From NCBI GenBank assembly GCA_013619125.1, contig JABXKS010000125.1:1-64000 (forward strand): a DNA stretch of 64,000 nucleotides, given 5' to 3'. Numbering within the stretch: the first letter of the stretch is position 1; each line of letters begins with the position of its first letter. Below, piece after piece: positions 63,515 to 64,000 of the stretch. Both the position numbers and the translations under genes were made by a program. The notes beneath the pieces were generated by a model. The model had not been told where the DNA came from and did not search any database. It saw only the letters and a list, made by a program, of their open reading frames with translations. The stretch comes from Clostridiales bacterium. GTDB lineage: Bacteria; Bacillota; Clostridia; Tissierellales; GPF-1.

Positions 63515-64000
63515 GGCTTGACTCTCCCCCGCAACATCCGTGCCATCACCCGTTCCAATCGAGAGCTGTTTTGTAGAATGATTCGTTTTTTTCCTTCTCC
63601 GACTCGATAATCCAAGGCGTAATGGCTCGCCTTTTTCCACTGCCTGATATATCGGCGAGGGCGCCGAACAGGCGATTCCTCCGCCTTCTGGATGGGACCA
63701 TAATAGGTGATGTCTGCAAACTTCAGTTGAATCACCGTCACACGCCGGCGTTTCCCCCAGCACTTGTCCACCAGAAAGCTCTCTTCCAACACAATATATT
63801 GATAATAGGACGCCATCTCCCTGATAATCAATCCGAACGCAAGAATCCCCAAAAGAAAGAATCCCATCCCGCCTACACGATGATACGCCTCCGGCAGACG
63901 GTTCGAAAGGGGAATCGCAAGATTCACCCCAATCAGCAGGATCACTATCCAATTGACCAAATGCGCTGTCGGCATAAAGATCTGTTCTTCCAAAATCTTA
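63511..64000 (-). CDS. Membrane protein with PH-like domain, 5' end probably off-window
   Basis: About 160 codons visible. Two hydrophobic segments (NWIVILLIGVNLAIPL; GMGFFLLGILAFGLII), then a soluble beta-rich part (YQYIVLEESFLVDKCWGKRRRVTVIQL) and a basic tail. The frame is open to the window edge; a TTG at 63993 or ATG at 63975 could start it, but no ribosome site is visible, so it may begin outside. Family not recognised beyond a bacterial PH-like pattern. It overlaps the yaaO-like gene by 4 bp. Confidence 0.6.
   Translation of the reverse strand, partial: KILEEQIFMPTAHLVNWIVILLIGVNLAIPLSNRLPEAYHRVGGMGFFLLGILAFGLIIREMASYYQYIVLEESFLVDKCWGKRRRVTVIQLKFADITYYGPIQKAEESPVRRPRRYIRQWKKASHYALDYRVGEGKKRIILQNSSRLERVMARMLRGRVKP

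Noticed and set aside
63515..63952. N-terminal extension of the Orn/Lys/Arg decarboxylase frame
   Set aside because: It runs through another gene in a different frame, shows Cys/Gly/Ser-rich noise, and the ATG at 63514 fits both family start and a 4-bp overlap.

Overview
The window reads as chromosomal DNA of a Gram-positive anaerobe of the Clostridia (Bacillota). The signs are moderately low GC, strong AGGAGG ribosome sites, Rho-independent terminators, a Met T-box, a lysine riboswitch, SLH-anchored surface proteins, a small 2[4Fe-4S] ferredoxin and a probable selenoprotein. From about 37.6 kb to the right end the gene order (veg, ksgA, rnmV, tatD, metG, abrB divergent, rsmI, trmN6, ricT, holB, darA, tmk, yaaO-like, with ispE near veg) follows the classical Bacillus subtilis yaaO-ispE block, with insertions. 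Genus cannot be fixed from this sequence; a Fusibacter/Acidaminobacter-like lineage is only a guess.

Layout. 0.35-6.65 kb: a minus-strand operon of an SLH/Ig-like surface protein, a shorter frameshifted Ig-like protein and two TolC-family coiled-coil proteins. 6.9-15.7 kb: three more paralogous SLH plus DQYG-module proteins, each with its own promoter and terminator; the rightmost is very acidic and is probably the main S-layer protein. 16-19.8 kb: pyrG, a CtpA-type protease and a tiny protein made only of SLH modules. 20-32.6 kb: six very large type IV prepilin-like proteins (425-979 aa) with no pilus assembly genes. 32.8-35.5 kb: ispE-gntR-murI-DUF1934 operon. 35.6-37.5 kb: lysine riboswitch and an NhaC-type transporter. 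37.7-39.7 kb: veg, corA-like, recX. 39.7-42.7 kb: csoR-copZ-copA copper operon with a CsoR-type operator. 42.7-44.4 kb: a secreted protein of unknown function. 44.5-48.9 kb: thiol/sulfur genes (HesB-like selenoprotein with in-frame UGA, its Cys paralog, ResA-like lipoprotein, CcdA, glutaredoxin-like) together with a cation efflux protein and a polysaccharide deacetylase. 48.9-64 kb: lplA and the housekeeping block, ending in an Orn/Lys/Arg-decarboxylase-fold protein.

How the parts fit. The left half is almost entirely cell-surface biology: S-layer proteins, unusual prepilins, and TolC-like proteins co-transcribed with S-layer-type genes. The middle holds metal and thiol homeostasis. Three promoters (HesB selenoprotein, ccdA-resA, glutaredoxin) carry the same palindrome, ATACCC-N5-RGGTAW, suggesting one CsoR/CstR-type regulon. 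The right half is translation, rRNA/tRNA modification and replication housekeeping. All assignments rest on reading the sequence and knowledge of the families; no database search was run.
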